A stretch of 64,000 bases of DNA from VXPQ01 sp965223485 (GTDB lineage Bacteria > Bacteroidota > Rhodothermia > Rhodothermales > VXPQ01), in the NCBI GenBank assembly GCA_965223485.1, contig OZ244993.1, positions 2,356,001 to 2,420,000 on the forward strand, in the 5' to 3' direction. A program made the position numbers and the translations under genes. The notes under the pieces are model-generated. The model searched no databases. It was not told the origin of the DNA and saw only the letters and a list, made by a program, of their open reading frames with translations. Every line of letters starts with the position of its first letter. Within the stretch, counting starts at the first letter, position 1. This document shows, piece by piece, positions 25,150 through 35,290 of the stretch.

Positions 25150-26787
25150 ATGGATACCTTCATGCCAGAACATGCCGACGAACCGGTCCTTGTGGAGCTC
25201 TTCGACACCACGCTTCGCGATGGTACGCAGGGCGAGCACGTTTCGCTGACGGCCCGCGACAAGTTGCGGATCGCAAAACGCCTTGATCACTTCGGCATTG
25301 GCATCATCGAGGGGGGCTGGCCCGGTTCGAATCCGAAAGACCAGGAATTTTTCGAATTGGCGCGGGACGTGGATTGGGCGCAGGCGCGCATCTGTGCTTT
25401 TGGCTCCACGCGCCGCGTACAGTACGCTCCGGAGGACGATCCCAACCTGCAGGCCATGCTGGCGGCGGAAACCCCGGTGGTTTCCCTCTTCGGCAAAAGC
25501 TGGAGGCTCCATGTGGAAGTGGCCCTGGGCGTAACCAGGGAGGAAAACCTTGAACTGATCCGCTCGTCCGTAGAGTACCTGAAGGCGCACGGCAAGCATG
25601 TGGTGTACGATGCAGAGCATTTTTTCGACGGGTACCTGAATGACCGGGTCTATGCGCTGGAAACACTGGAGGCCGCTGCTTCGGCGGGTGCGGACGTGTT
25701 GGCCCTGTGCGATACGAACGGAGGCACGCTGCCCGGCACGCTGGGCCGGATCGTGGGGGATGTAGCGGGCCGATTCGAAGCGGGGCTCGGCATTCATGCG
25801 CACAATGACTCTGGATGTGCTGCGGCCAATTCGATCGTGGCGGTGCAGGCCGGCGCCCGGCATGTGCAGGGGACGATCAATGGCATCGGAGAACGCTGTG
25901 GCAACGCGGATCTGACCGCGATTGTCCCGGGACTCCAGCTCAAACTCGGATACGCGTGCGTTGCGCCGAATAGAATGCGTGGACTCACGGATCTCTCACA
26001 TTTCGTATACGAGGTGGCGAACCTCGACCCGGTGGGGCGGTCGGCGTATGTGGGTCGGAGTGCATTCGCCCACAAAGGCGGCATCCATGTGTCGGCGGTA
26101 ATGAAGGAGCCGGCGGCGTACGAGCACCTCATGCCCGAACAGGTCGGTAACAAGCGCCGGGTGCTCGTGTCTGATTTATCCGGGCGCAGCAACGTACGCT
26201 ACAAGGCAAAGGAGCTGGGTCTTGACCTGGGCGAAGCAGACGAGGCGGCACGCGCCGTAAAGCGCATCAAGGACCTTGAGCATCTCGGGTACGAATTCGA
26301 GGGCGCCGAAGCTTCGTTCGAATTGCTGCTCCGGCAGATTCAAGGCGAGGAAGCAGAGTTCTTTTCCCTGGAACGACTCCGGGTCCAGAGTGAGCTCGGC
26401 GATGCGGGTGCGGATGCCACCCAGGCGACGGTAGCGCTTCGCGTTGATGGCCGAAGGGAATTGCTCGTGGCCGAAGGCGTGGGGCCGGTAGATGCCCTGT
26501 CGAACGCATTGCGCGGCGTGTTGATCGCCTTTTATCCGGGTCTCGAACAGGTGCATCTCGCCGATTACAAGGTGCGCGTGGTGAGTCCCGAAGACGGCAC
26601 GGCGGCGTATGTCCGCGTGCTCGTTGAGCATAAGAACAGGAACGAGACATGGAATACGGTGGGCGTTTCCACCAACATTCTGGAAGCAAGTTGGCAGGCT
26701 ATCGCAGACGGCATCCGGTATTCGTTGATGCGAGAAGGCGCCAAGCCGATCCACTCCATGAAGGAAACCCTCGTTCAGCAGGATTGA
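25150..26787 (+). CDS. cimA: (R)-citramalate synthase
   Basis: CimA condenses pyruvate and acetyl-CoA to citramalate, the entry to threonine-independent isoleucine synthesis. The 545-residue protein is a LeuA-family enzyme with DTTLRDGTQGEHVS, GIIEGGWPGSNPKD (typical of CimA rather than LeuA), YDAEHFFDGY, LCDTNGGTLPG and HAHNDSGCAAANS, plus a C-terminal LeuA-type dimerisation/allosteric domain. ATG 25162 is an alternative start. It sits 73 bp after leuD, so LeuBCD, which can process citramalate and its products, are co-transcribed with it. Confidence 0.93.
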   Translation: MDTFMPEHADEPVLVELFDTTLRDGTQGEHVSLTARDKLRIAKRLDHFGIGIIEGGWPGSNPKDQEFFELARDVDWAQARICAFGSTRRVQYAPEDDPNLQAMLAAETPVVSLFGKSWRLHVEVALGVTREENLELIRSSVEYLKAHGKHVVYDAEHFFDGYLNDRVYALETLEAAASAGADVLALCDTNGGTLPGTLGRIVGDVAGRFEAGLGIHAHNDSGCAAANSIVAVQAGARHVQGTINGIGERCGNADLTAIVPGLQLKLGYACVAPNRMRGLTDLSHFVYEVANLDPVGRSAYVGRSAFAHKGGIHVSAVMKEPAAYEHLMPEQVGNKRRVLVSDLSGRSNVRYKAKELGLDLGEADEAARAVKRIKDLEHLGYEFEGAEASFELLLRQIQGEEAEFFSLERLRVQSELGDAGADATQATVALRVDGRRELLVAEGVGPVDALSNALRGVLIAFYPGLEQVHLADYKVRVVSPEDGTAAYVRVLVEHKNRNETWNTVGVSTNILEASWQAIADGIRYSLMREGAKPIHSMKETLVQQD

Positions 26788-26811
26788 AGAAGGACGCAGT
26801 ACCGAGGCATT

Positions 26812-29800
26812 ATGCAGTTTCCACGTATCCGCGAAGGTCTTTACGATTCGTTTTACGAGCACGACGCATGCGGCGTCGGTTTCGTTTGCAATGTGCAGAA
26901 CGAACCGGTCCACGATATTGTGCAAAAGGGGCTCGAAATGCTGAACAACCTGGTGCATCGCGGGGCATGCGGCTGCGATGACCGGACAGGTGATGGAACG
27001 GGCATTCTTCTTCAGATACCGCACGAATTCCTGGCGCCCGTGCAGGAAGAACTCGGCGCTGGCGTACGCACGCCAGGGAAATATGCGGCCGGTATGGTTT
27101 TTTTACCCCGGGAGGCCGATACGCAGGCATTGTGCAGAAATGCTGTCGAGGAAATCGTTCGGGCGGAAGGACAAGAGTTTCTTGGCTGGCGCCGCGTGCC
27201 GATTTGTCCGGATTCCGTGGGAGAAGCCGCCGCAAAAATGCAGCCCGAACTCTGGCAGGTGTTTATAGGGTGCGGGAAGCAAACAGCGGATCAGGATGCG
27301 TTTGAACGCAAACTGTATGTCATTCGCAAGGTGGTCGAACATACCATAGCAGGGGCGGATATGCCGGGGGCGAGCGAATTTTATATCTCCTCGCTATCCT
27401 CGCGCACGATTGTGTATAAGGGCATGTTGTTGTCCGAGGACTTGCCCCAATTTTATACCGACCTAACTGATCCTCGCATGAAGAGCGCGCTTGCGATGGT
27501 GCATGCGCGATTTTCGACGAATACGCTCCCGAAATGGCCGCTGGCGCAGCCTTTCCGCTTTTTGTGCCACAACGGTGAGATCAACACACTCCGGGGTAAT
27601 ATCAACTGGATGAACGCGCGGCAGTCGCTGTTCGAGTCGGAGCTCTTCGGCGAGGACATGAAGAAGCTCTTGCCCATACTGACCGAGGGCGCCAGCGACT
27701 CGGCAATTCTCGACAATGCGCTCGAACTGCTCTACTTCACGGGCCGTTCGCTTCCGCACGCCATGATGATGCTGGTGCCGGAAGCCTGGGAGTACACCCG
27801 GGAGATGAGCGAGGAGAAGCGCGCCTTTTACGAGTACCATTCCTGTTTAATAGAGCCGTGGGACGGCCCGGCTGTGTTGCCCTTTACGGACGGCCGGTAC
27901 ATCGGCGCTATTCTCGACCGCAATGGGTTGCGCCCTTCCCGGTTTACGGTTACGAAAGACGGCCTGGTCATTCTTGCCTCCGAGACGGGCGTCCTCAATA
28001 CGGATCCGGCCGACGTGGTATCGAAGGGGCGCTTGCAGCCCGGCAAGATGTTTCTGGTCGATCTGGAAGAGCACCGGATCATTGAAGACGAGGAGATCAA
28101 GCAATCCCTGGCCACCCGCCGCCCCTACATCGAGTGGCTCCGGGATCACGCTGTGCGCATGCAGGATTTGCCGGATTACGGGAGGCCGGCCCGGTATGCT
28201 CCCGAGGAACTCCATGTTCGGGAGAAAATGTTCGGCTACACGCTCGAAGACGAGCGCCTCCTCATGAAGCCCATGGGGCTGCATGGCAAGGAAGCCCTTG
28301 GTTCGATGGGAGACGATACGCCCCTCGCCGTGCTGTCGGATAAGTCGCGCCTCCTGTACGACTATTTTCGCCAGTTGTTTGCCCAGGTGACGAACCCTCC
28401 GCTGGATGCTATCCGCGAAGAGATGGTGACGTCCCTGTTCACGCAACTGGGCTCCGAGCGCGACCTTTTCAAGGAGACGCCGCAGCATTGCCGCAAACTG
28501 ATTCTGAAGCAGCCTGTTCTGTCGGATCGGGATCTCGCGCGCATCCCGAATTCGGGAATCGAGGAATTGAAGACGCAGAAGATCGATATTGTATTCGATA
28601 CCGATAGCGGTGGGGAGGGGCTTCGCAAGGCGCTCGACCATTTGTGCGAAGAGGCGGAGCGGCTGGTGCGTGAAGGTTGGTCTGTGCTGGTGTTGTCGGA
28701 TCGGGCTGCCGGTCCGGATCTGGCGCCCATTCCGGCATTGATTGCTACCGGCGCCGTACATCATCGCCTGATTCGCAAGGGCCTTCGCACCAGCGCTTCC
28801 ATCGTGGTTGAAAGTGGGGAGCCCCGGGAAGTCCATCATTTCTGCACACTTATCGGGTACGGCGCCGATGCCGTGAACCCGTGGCTGGCCTTGCAGGTGA
28901 TCGAACGCTTGCTCGAAGGAGAAGACATTTCCGATATCGAGGCAAGAGTCGGCTACATCGCATCGGTCGGGAAGGGGATTCTGAAGGTGATGTCGAAGAT
29001 GGGTATTTCCACGGTGCAGAGTTACCGGGGCGCGCAAATCTTCGAGGCGGTCGGTCTGGCGCAGGATCTCATCGATCGGTATTTCACGGGCACGGCGAGT
29101 CGCATAGGCGGCATTGACCTCGATACGATTGCCGAGGAGACGATGATGCGTCATCGTCAGGCCTGGCCGGATGTCCGCCTTCTTTTTTCGAAGGGTTTGG
29201 ACGCGGGCGGGCGTTATCTCTGGCGGCGTAACGGGGAACACCATTTGTTCAATCCCATGACGATCACTCGCCTGCAGCAAGCAGTGCGCTCCGGGGAGGC
29301 CTCTACCTACGAGGAGTATTCCAGGCGGATCAACGATCAGACGCAGCAGCTCGGCACACTGCGTGGTTTGCTTTTGCTCGACGAAGAGGGGGCAACGCCC
29401 GTACCGCTTGATGAAGTGGAGCCGTGGACGGAGATCGTCAAGCGGTTCAAGACGGGCGCTATGTCGTACGGGTCCATTTCGAAGGAAACCCACGAGACGC
29501 TCGCCATTGCCATGAATCGCCTCGGGGCCAAGAGCAACACCGGCGAAGGCGGTGAAGACCCGGAGCGGTATGATCGCCGCAGCGAAAAGCGGAGCGCGAT
29601 CAAGCAGGTTGCGTCAGGGCGTTTTGGCGTGACCATCGACTACCTGACGAGCGCCGACGAGATTCAGATCAAGATGGCCCAGGGGGCCAAGCCGGGCGAA
29701 GGCGGACAATTGCCGGGTGAAAAGGTGTATCCGTGGATTGCGAAGACGCGCCACTCGACTCCCTACGTAGGCCTCATTTCCCCGCCTCCGCACCACGACA

Positions 29801-31344
29801 TTTATTCGATCGAGGACCTGGCGCAATTGATCCACGACCTCAAGAATTCGAATCCGGATGCACGGGTTACCGTCAAGCTCGTCTCTGAGGTGGGCGTAGG
29901 CACGGTCGCTGCCGGCGTGGCCAAGGGCAAGGCCGACGTCGTGCTGATTTCCGGCCACGATGGAGGGACCGGCGCTTCTCCGCAAACTTCCATCATGCAC
30001 GCAGGGCTACCCTGGGAGCTTGGCCTGTCCGAAACGCATCAGGTGCTTGTCCGGAATGGGCTCCGGAGCCGCATTCGGGTGGAATGCGACGGGCAACTCA
30101 AGACCGGGCTCGACGTGGCGATCGCGTGCCTGCTGGGCGCGGACGAATTCGGCTTCTCGACGGCGCCGCTGGTAGCGATAGGCTGCATCATGATGCGTAA
30201 ATGCCACCTGAATACGTGTCCTGTCGGTATTGCCACACAGGATCCGGAGCTTCGGAAGAAATTCGAGGGTCAGCCGGAAGATGTGATCAATTATTTCCAC
30301 TTCGTCGCGGAAGAGTTACGCAAGATCATGGCTCGCCTCGGATTCCGCACCATAGCTGAAATGACCGGACAGGTTCAGCGGTTGAAAGTTCGCTCGGATG
30401 TCGATCATTGGAAAGCCAGGCGCCTGGACCTTTCGCCGGTGCTCGTCAAGCCGGAGGTTCCCGAAGCGCTGCGCAAGTTCCATGCAACAGAGCAGGATCA
30501 CGGCATTGAGAAGGCACTGGATCATCGCCTGATCGAAATGGCTCGTCCGGCGCTCGAAACGAAGACCCCGGTTGAGTTCGACATCGCTATTCGGAATGTC
30601 AACCGGACTGTCGGAACGTTGCTTTCCGCCGAGGTGAGCAAGCGGTATCCAGGCGGGCGCCTTCCTGACGATACGATCCGTATCAACATGACCGGCTCCG
30701 GCGGGCAGAGTTTCTTCGCCTTTGGGGCTGCAGGCATTACCGTCCACCTGAGGGGCGATGCGAACGATTATTTCGGCAAGGGGCTTTCCGGCTCTCGCCT
30801 GATCGTCCAGCCGCCGGAAAATGCCGGGTACGACGCGCATAGCAACATCATTATCGGCAATGTGTCGCTGTACGGCGCCACGAGCGGGGAAGTGTTCGTG
30901 CGCGGACGGGCCGGCGAACGTTTCGGCGTCCGCAACAGCGGCGTGCATGCCGTGGTCGAGGGCCTCGGGGATCACGGGTGCGAGTATATGACCGGCGGCC
31001 GCGTGGTCGTGCTTGGCCCCACCGGGTGCAATTTTGCAGCGGGCATGAGCGGAGGTGTGGCGTACGTTCTCGACGGCACCCTGGAGTTCAGGACGTTGCG
31101 TTGCAATGGCAAGATGGTGGATATCGAAAGGGTGGAAGATCCTGCCGACATAGAGGAACTGCATGCGATGGTGGAGAAACACTATCGCCTTACGGGCAGC
31201 TCCGTGGCGGAATGGGTTCTTGAAAACTGGGAAGCCTCGCTGGAGGAATTCATCAAGATCATGCCGGTCGAATATCGGAATGCCCTCCTCCGGCTGGAGG
31301 AAGAAGCGGGGCAGGCGATTATGCCGGAACATGCCGTCGTATAG
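26812..31344 (+). CDS. gltB: Glutamate synthase large subunit
   Basis: This subunit of NADPH-GOGAT transfers the glutamine amide nitrogen to 2-oxoglutarate. Its 1510 residues fit the family. A short propeptide of about 19 residues precedes the catalytic N-terminal cysteine (HDACGVGFVCN), followed by the class II glutaminase domain (HARFSTNTLPKWPLAQPFR), a central domain, the FMN synthase domain (GAMSYGSISKETHE, GAKPGEGGQLPG), the Fe-S cysteines in CIMMRKCHLNTCPVGIA (about residue 1125) and the C-terminal GXGXG beta-helix (about 1270-1480). It is 24 bp after cimA and 28 bp before gltD. Confidence 0.97.
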   Translation: MQFPRIREGLYDSFYEHDACGVGFVCNVQNEPVHDIVQKGLEMLNNLVHRGACGCDDRTGDGTGILLQIPHEFLAPVQEELGAGVRTPGKYAAGMVFLPREADTQALCRNAVEEIVRAEGQEFLGWRRVPICPDSVGEAAAKMQPELWQVFIGCGKQTADQDAFERKLYVIRKVVEHTIAGADMPGASEFYISSLSSRTIVYKGMLLSEDLPQFYTDLTDPRMKSALAMVHARFSTNTLPKWPLAQPFRFLCHNGEINTLRGNINWMNARQSLFESELFGEDMKKLLPILTEGASDSAILDNALELLYFTGRSLPHAMMMLVPEAWEYTREMSEEKRAFYEYHSCLIEPWDGPAVLPFTDGRYIGAILDRNGLRPSRFTVTKDGLVILASETGVLNTDPADVVSKGRLQPGKMFLVDLEEHRIIEDEEIKQSLATRRPYIEWLRDHAVRMQDLPDYGRPARYAPEELHVREKMFGYTLEDERLLMKPMGLHGKEALGSMGDDTPLAVLSDKSRLLYDYFRQLFAQVTNPPLDAIREEMVTSLFTQLGSERDLFKETPQHCRKLILKQPVLSDRDLARIPNSGIEELKTQKIDIVFDTDSGGEGLRKALDHLCEEAERLVREGWSVLVLSDRAAGPDLAPIPALIATGAVHHRLIRKGLRTSASIVVESGEPREVHHFCTLIGYGADAVNPWLALQVIERLLEGEDISDIEARVGYIASVGKGILKVMSKMGISTVQSYRGAQIFEAVGLAQDLIDRYFTGTASRIGGIDLDTIAEETMMRHRQAWPDVRLLFSKGLDAGGRYLWRRNGEHHLFNPMTITRLQQAVRSGEASTYEEYSRRINDQTQQLGTLRGLLLLDEEGATPVPLDEVEPWTEIVKRFKTGAMSYGSISKETHETLAIAMNRLGAKSNTGEGGEDPERYDRRSEKRSAIKQVASGRFGVTIDYLTSADEIQIKMAQGAKPGEGGQLPGEKVYPWIAKTRHSTPYVGLISPPPHHDIYSIEDLAQLIHDLKNSNPDARVTVKLVSEVGVGTVAAGVAKGKADVVLISGHDGGTGASPQTSIMHAGLPWELGLSETHQVLVRNGLRSRIRVECDGQLKTGLDVAIACLLGADEFGFSTAPLVAIGCIMMRKCHLNTCPVGIATQDPELRKKFEGQPEDVINYFHFVAEELRKIMARLGFRTIAEMTGQVQRLKVRSDVDHWKARRLDLSPVLVKPEVPEALRKFHATEQDHGIEKALDHRLIEMARPALETKTPVEFDIAIRNVNRTVGTLLSAEVSKRYPGGRLPDDTIRINMTGSGGQSFFAFGAAGITVHLRGDANDYFGKGLSGSRLIVQPPENAGYDAHSNIIIGNVSLYGATSGEVFVRGRAGERFGVRNSGVHAVVEGLGDHGCEYMTGGRVVVLGPTGCNFAAGMSGGVAYVLDGTLEFRTLRCNGKMVDIERVEDPADIEELHAMVEKHYRLTGSSVAEWVLENWEASLEEFIKIMPVEYRNALLRLEEEAGQAIMPEHAVV

Positions 31345-31372
31345 ACGGGAGTTTGCAAGGGATCGGAAGTAC

Positions 31373-32842
31373 ATGGGTAAAATAACGGGATTTATGGAAT
31401 ACCCCCGGGAGCTGGCTCCCCGGCGCCCGGTGGAGGAACGCAAGCGCGACTATCGCGATGTGTATCTGGAGCTCCCTGTCCGGAAGGTGAAGCGGCAGGC
31501 TGCGCGTTGCATGGATTGCGGGGTGCCTTTCTGTCAGGCCGGGTGTCCGCTCGGCAACATCATTCCGGATTGGAACGACCTGGTGTACCAGGACGAATGG
31601 GAAGCGGCGTTCGGGAGGCTGCGCGCGACGAACAATTTTCCGGAGTTTACGGGCAGAATATGTCCCGCGCCGTGTGAGTCGGCCTGTGTGCTCGGCATCA
31701 ACGAGCCGCCGGTGACGATCGAGCAGATCGAAAAAAGCATCTCCGACAGGGCCTGGAAAGAGGACTGGTATGCGCCGTGTCCGCCGGCGGTAAGGACGGG
31801 CAGGAAAGTGGCTGTGGTAGGGTCGGGCCCCGCCGGGCTTGCCGCCGCCGACCAGCTCAATCGGGCGGGTCATTCGGTTACCGTGTTTGAAAGGGACGAT
31901 CGCATCGGAGGGCTGCTTCGCTACGGTATTCCCGATTTCAAGCTCGAGAAATGGATCGTGGATCGCCGGATCGATGTGATGCGCGAGGAAGGGGTCGAGT
32001 TCGTTACGAATGCCGAGGTGGGCAAGAATTACCCCGTAACTGCGCTCGACGATTTTTGCACCGTGGTACTTACCGGGGGAGCCACGAAGGCGCGCGACAT
32101 GCCGGTTCCGGGCCGGGAGTTGGCCGGCATCCATTTCGCATGGGATTATCTCTGGCGGCAGAACAAGATCAATGCGGGCGATGCCATGGATCATGTCGAG
32201 CCGATTACCGCTGCCGGCAAGGACGTTATTGTGATAGGCGGCGGCGATACGGGGAGCGATTGCGTGGGTACCGCCAACAGGCAGGGAGCAAACTCCATCA
32301 CGCAATTCGAATTGCTTCCGACGCCGCCCGAGGATCGTCCGCACCATCAGCCCTGGCCGTTCATGCCCATGATTTTCCAGACGACCACATCCCATGAGGA
32401 GGGAGTGGATCGCCACTGGAGTGTACTGACAAAAGAATTCAGCGGCGACGACGGGTGCGTGCAGGAACTGCGCACGGTTAACGTGTTACCTAAAAAGGAC
32501 GCTTCCGGGCGCATGCGATTCGTAGAGCAGCCGAATTCCGAGCACCTGTGGCCGGCCGATCTCGTGCTTCTTGCGGTTGGCTATGCGGGGCCGGAGCCGG
32601 ACGGCGTTATTGCCCAACTGGGTATCGAGCTGGACGAACGGGGCAATGTCCGGACGGACGAAAACTACATGTCGTCGCGTCCCGGCGTGTTTGCGGCGGG
32701 AGATATGCGTCGGGGACAGTCGCTGGTGGTATGGGCCATCGCAGAAGGGCGGGAAGCGGCCCGCGGCGTGGATACTTTCCTGCGCGAGGAAGCGACTACG
32801 CTGCCCGAAAAGGGAGCGGGTGATCTTCCAAGGATACGATGA
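31373..32842 (+). CDS. gltD: Glutamate synthase small subunit
   Basis: GltD passes electrons from NADPH through FAD and Fe-S clusters to GltB. ATG 31373 (MGKITGFMEYPRELAPRRP) gives 489 residues, the typical length. The N-terminal ferredoxin-like region has CMDCGVPFCQAGCPLGN and CPAPCESACVLGI, ligands for two [4Fe-4S] clusters. FAD- and NADPH-binding folds follow (VAVVGSGPAGLAAADQL, about residue 145; VIVIGGGDTGSDCVG, about 285). The C-terminus has RPGVFAAGDMRRGQSLVVWA. Confidence 0.96.
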   Translation: MGKITGFMEYPRELAPRRPVEERKRDYRDVYLELPVRKVKRQAARCMDCGVPFCQAGCPLGNIIPDWNDLVYQDEWEAAFGRLRATNNFPEFTGRICPAPCESACVLGINEPPVTIEQIEKSISDRAWKEDWYAPCPPAVRTGRKVAVVGSGPAGLAAADQLNRAGHSVTVFERDDRIGGLLRYGIPDFKLEKWIVDRRIDVMREEGVEFVTNAEVGKNYPVTALDDFCTVVLTGGATKARDMPVPGRELAGIHFAWDYLWRQNKINAGDAMDHVEPITAAGKDVIVIGGGDTGSDCVGTANRQGANSITQFELLPTPPEDRPHHQPWPFMPMIFQTTTSHEEGVDRHWSVLTKEFSGDDGCVQELRTVNVLPKKDASGRMRFVEQPNSEHLWPADLVLLAVGYAGPEPDGVIAQLGIELDERGNVRTDENYMSSRPGVFAAGDMRRGQSLVVWAIAEGREAARGVDTFLREEATTLPEKGAGDLPRIR

Positions 32843-32904
32843 TTCGTTATGCAACTCGTTCCCTTTCAAGGCATTATGTTCTTTAATATAAGGTAAAGAT
32901 TTAC

Positions 32905-33876
32905 ATGCCGTTTCGTCATATAGAGGTTTTTGGTCCGGCTTCCTTGTCCAATCTCGGACCGGGATTCGACGCGCTCGGCTTGTGCATTTCCGGGATCGGC
33001 GATGTGGTTCGGGCGCGCCGTACGGAATACCCGGGCATTCGGCTCAAGCATGAGCCGGGCGCCGTACCCTGGGAGGCACTCAAGGATTCCGCAAAGAACA
33101 CGGCGGTCATTGCGGCAAAGGGGGTGTTGGATTTGCTCGGCACGGACGAAGGAGTCGAGCTTACCCTCACGAAAGGGATCCCGCTCGGCTCCGGGATCGG
33201 TGGCTCTGCAGCCAGCGCCGTGGCCGGCGCCTGGGCTGTGAACATGCTCTTCGGGCGGCCTTTCGGAAAGGAGGCTCTTATCGAAGCCGTACTCGAGGCC
33301 GAAGACATCGCTTCCGGCGGGCGGCATGGGGATAATGCGCTTCCCGCCTTGCTGGGGGGGCTCATTCTGGTTTCGTCGAGCGATGCCTCTCGCTACCGGC
33401 GTATAGAACTGCCCGGTTCGCTTCACATTGCTCTTATTCTTCCGGCGGTGCAGGTGTTCACCAGGCAGGCCCGCGAAATGTTGCCGGACCGCGTGCCGCT
33501 CAAGGACGCCGCCAGCAATGCTTCCGAGCTGGCGTTTCTGGTGGATGCGTACCGGTGCGGCGATTGGGAAATCGTTGGACAGTGCATGATGCGGGATCGC
33601 CTCGTGGAGCCGGTGCGTGCTTCCCTGGTGCCCTGTTATCATGCCGTGCGGAGCGCAGCTCTCGAGGCCGGTGCGTTCGGATGTGCGCTGACCGGTTCGG
33701 GGCCGGCTATGTTTGCCCTTGCGCCTTCCGCGGAACAAGCCGTCTTGATACGGGACGCCATGCTGGCCGCAAGCATATCCGAGCGTGTCAAGTCCGATGG
33801 GGTGATAGCCGAAGTGAACGATACGGGTGTCGTCGATATGGTGGAGCACAGCGTGCGCGTGCAGCAGCCCGCGTAG
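32905..33876 (+). CDS. thrB: Homoserine kinase
   Basis: ThrB phosphorylates homoserine, the penultimate step to threonine. The 323-residue GHMP kinase begins VFGPASLSNLGPGFDALG and has the ATP-binding GIPLGSGIGGSAASAVAG motif (about residues 92-108) and the C-terminal LTGSGPAMFAL glycine loop (about 263). thrC starts 7 bp after its stop. Aspartokinase and homoserine dehydrogenase genes are not in the window. Confidence 0.95.
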   Translation: MPFRHIEVFGPASLSNLGPGFDALGLCISGIGDVVRARRTEYPGIRLKHEPGAVPWEALKDSAKNTAVIAAKGVLDLLGTDEGVELTLTKGIPLGSGIGGSAASAVAGAWAVNMLFGRPFGKEALIEAVLEAEDIASGGRHGDNALPALLGGLILVSSSDASRYRRIELPGSLHIALILPAVQVFTRQAREMLPDRVPLKDAASNASELAFLVDAYRCGDWEIVGQCMMRDRLVEPVRASLVPCYHAVRSAALEAGAFGCALTGSGPAMFALAPSAEQAVLIRDAMLAASISERVKSDGVIAEVNDTGVVDMVEHSVRVQQPA

Positions 33877-33883
33877 CAAGTTC

Positions 33884-35194
33884 ATGGCGATTCCTTACCG
33901 CAGCACGCGCAGTACGCCAGGTACGGAAAGCGTATCGTTCGGGGAAGCGCTCTTACGAGGTCTGGCGCCCGACGGGGGCTTGTATGTGCCCGAAAATCCA
34001 CCTCGCATATCTTTTGCACACCTATTCGAGGGAGATACGCTCCCGGACATGGCCTGCAGGGTGTTCGCAGGCTGGATCGGCGACGAAATCCCCGCTCCCG
34101 ATCAGGAACGCATTGTTCGGGATGCGCTCGATTTCCCGGTACCTCTCGCGCCACTTTCTCCAACGGGGGGCGGGCCGTGGAGCGATACCTTCGTGCTGGA
34201 ACTGTTTCATGGCCCCACGCTCTCCTTCAAGGATTTCGGGGCGCGGACCATGGCTCGCTGGATGGGTTATTTTCTGGAGCAGCGGGGGGAAAAGGCGACC
34301 ATTCTTGTGGCTACATCGGGCGATACGGGCAGCGCCGTGGCCGACGGGTTCGCCGGGCAGGACCGGATCCGGGTCGTACTGCTCTACCCGAAGGACAAGG
34401 TAAGCGGGGTACAGGAACAGCAGTTGATTGCGGCAAGGCCGGGCGTACAGACGCTGCGTGTGACCGGGGATTTCGACGACTGCCAGCGTATGGCGAAAGA
34501 AGCGTTTGTCCATCCGGCGTTCGCCGGGGCAGGCCTTTCTTCCGCCAACTCCATCAATATCGGTCGTTTACTGCCGCAGATGATGTATTATGTGCTCGCG
34601 GCGAGCCGGCGTCCTGCAGAAAAACCGTGGTTTTGCGTGCCGAGCGGCAACCTCGGCAATCTGACGGGGGGAGTGCTTGCGCACTTGTCCGGGTTGCCGG
34701 TGGCGGGCTTTCTTGCGGCGCACAACGCCAACGATTTTTTCCCCCGCTTTCTGTCTGAAGAAGACGCTGGATTCGCTCCTGTGATTCGAACTCTTTCCAA
34801 TGCGATGGATGTCGGCGCACCCAGCAATTTCGAAAGGCTCCGGGCCTTGCTGGATCGTCCGGGTATGCAGCGGCTGATACGTGCGGAGCGCGTTCTCGAC
34901 GAAGATACCGTTGCGTCCATGCGGCGGGTCTACGAGACCACCGGCTATGTGGCCGATCCGCACACGGCGGTAGGCCTCGAGGCGGTACGCCGTCAGCGCG
35001 AATCTGGCGCGCTACAGGGGCCTGTCGTGGTGCTGGCTACGGCGCATCCCGCCAAGTTTCCCGAAACGGTGCATGCTGCGCTCGGCTTCGAACCGGATGT
35101 GCCCGACCGGCTGGCGGCGATCGGGACGCAGGGTACGGCGGTCGAGGAAGTATTGCCTTCCGTGGAGGCTCTGCGTCCGTATCTTGTTGCGTAG
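33884..35194 (+). CDS. thrC: Threonine synthase
   Basis: ThrC converts O-phosphohomoserine to threonine with PLP. The ATG at 33884 gives 436 residues. SVSFGEALLRGLAPDGGLYVPE is the family N-terminus, the PLP lysine lies in GPTLSFKDFGARTMARWMG (about residue 112), the phosphate-binding loop in VATSGDTGSAVADGF, and SANSINIGRLLPQMMYY and VPSGNLGNLTGG are conserved. It follows thrB closely and completes threonine synthesis from homoserine. Confidence 0.95.
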   Translation: MAIPYRSTRSTPGTESVSFGEALLRGLAPDGGLYVPENPPRISFAHLFEGDTLPDMACRVFAGWIGDEIPAPDQERIVRDALDFPVPLAPLSPTGGGPWSDTFVLELFHGPTLSFKDFGARTMARWMGYFLEQRGEKATILVATSGDTGSAVADGFAGQDRIRVVLLYPKDKVSGVQEQQLIAARPGVQTLRVTGDFDDCQRMAKEAFVHPAFAGAGLSSANSINIGRLLPQMMYYVLAASRRPAEKPWFCVPSGNLGNLTGGVLAHLSGLPVAGFLAAHNANDFFPRFLSEEDAGFAPVIRTLSNAMDVGAPSNFERLRALLDRPGMQRLIRAERVLDEDTVASMRRVYETTGYVADPHTAVGLEAVRRQRESGALQGPVVVLATAHPAKFPETVHAALGFEPDVPDRLAAIGTQGTAVEEVLPSVEALRPYLVA

Positions 35195-35290
35195 GTAGTA
35201 CGGATCGGCGAAAAAATCGAAAACAATACATCCTGTTCCTTGCCGGTTTCTTCACCCGATATCCAGTCCGATACCCTGGATTCCCTGCCC

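Noticed and set aside
27847..29493. 548-codon minus-strand ORF inside gltB, and similar long antisense ORFs at 13132-14235, 19187-20359, 21524-22684, 40725-42350 and 48537-50108
   Set aside because: All are complements of well-conserved genes. Long antisense frames are expected at this GC content, and none shows a domain.
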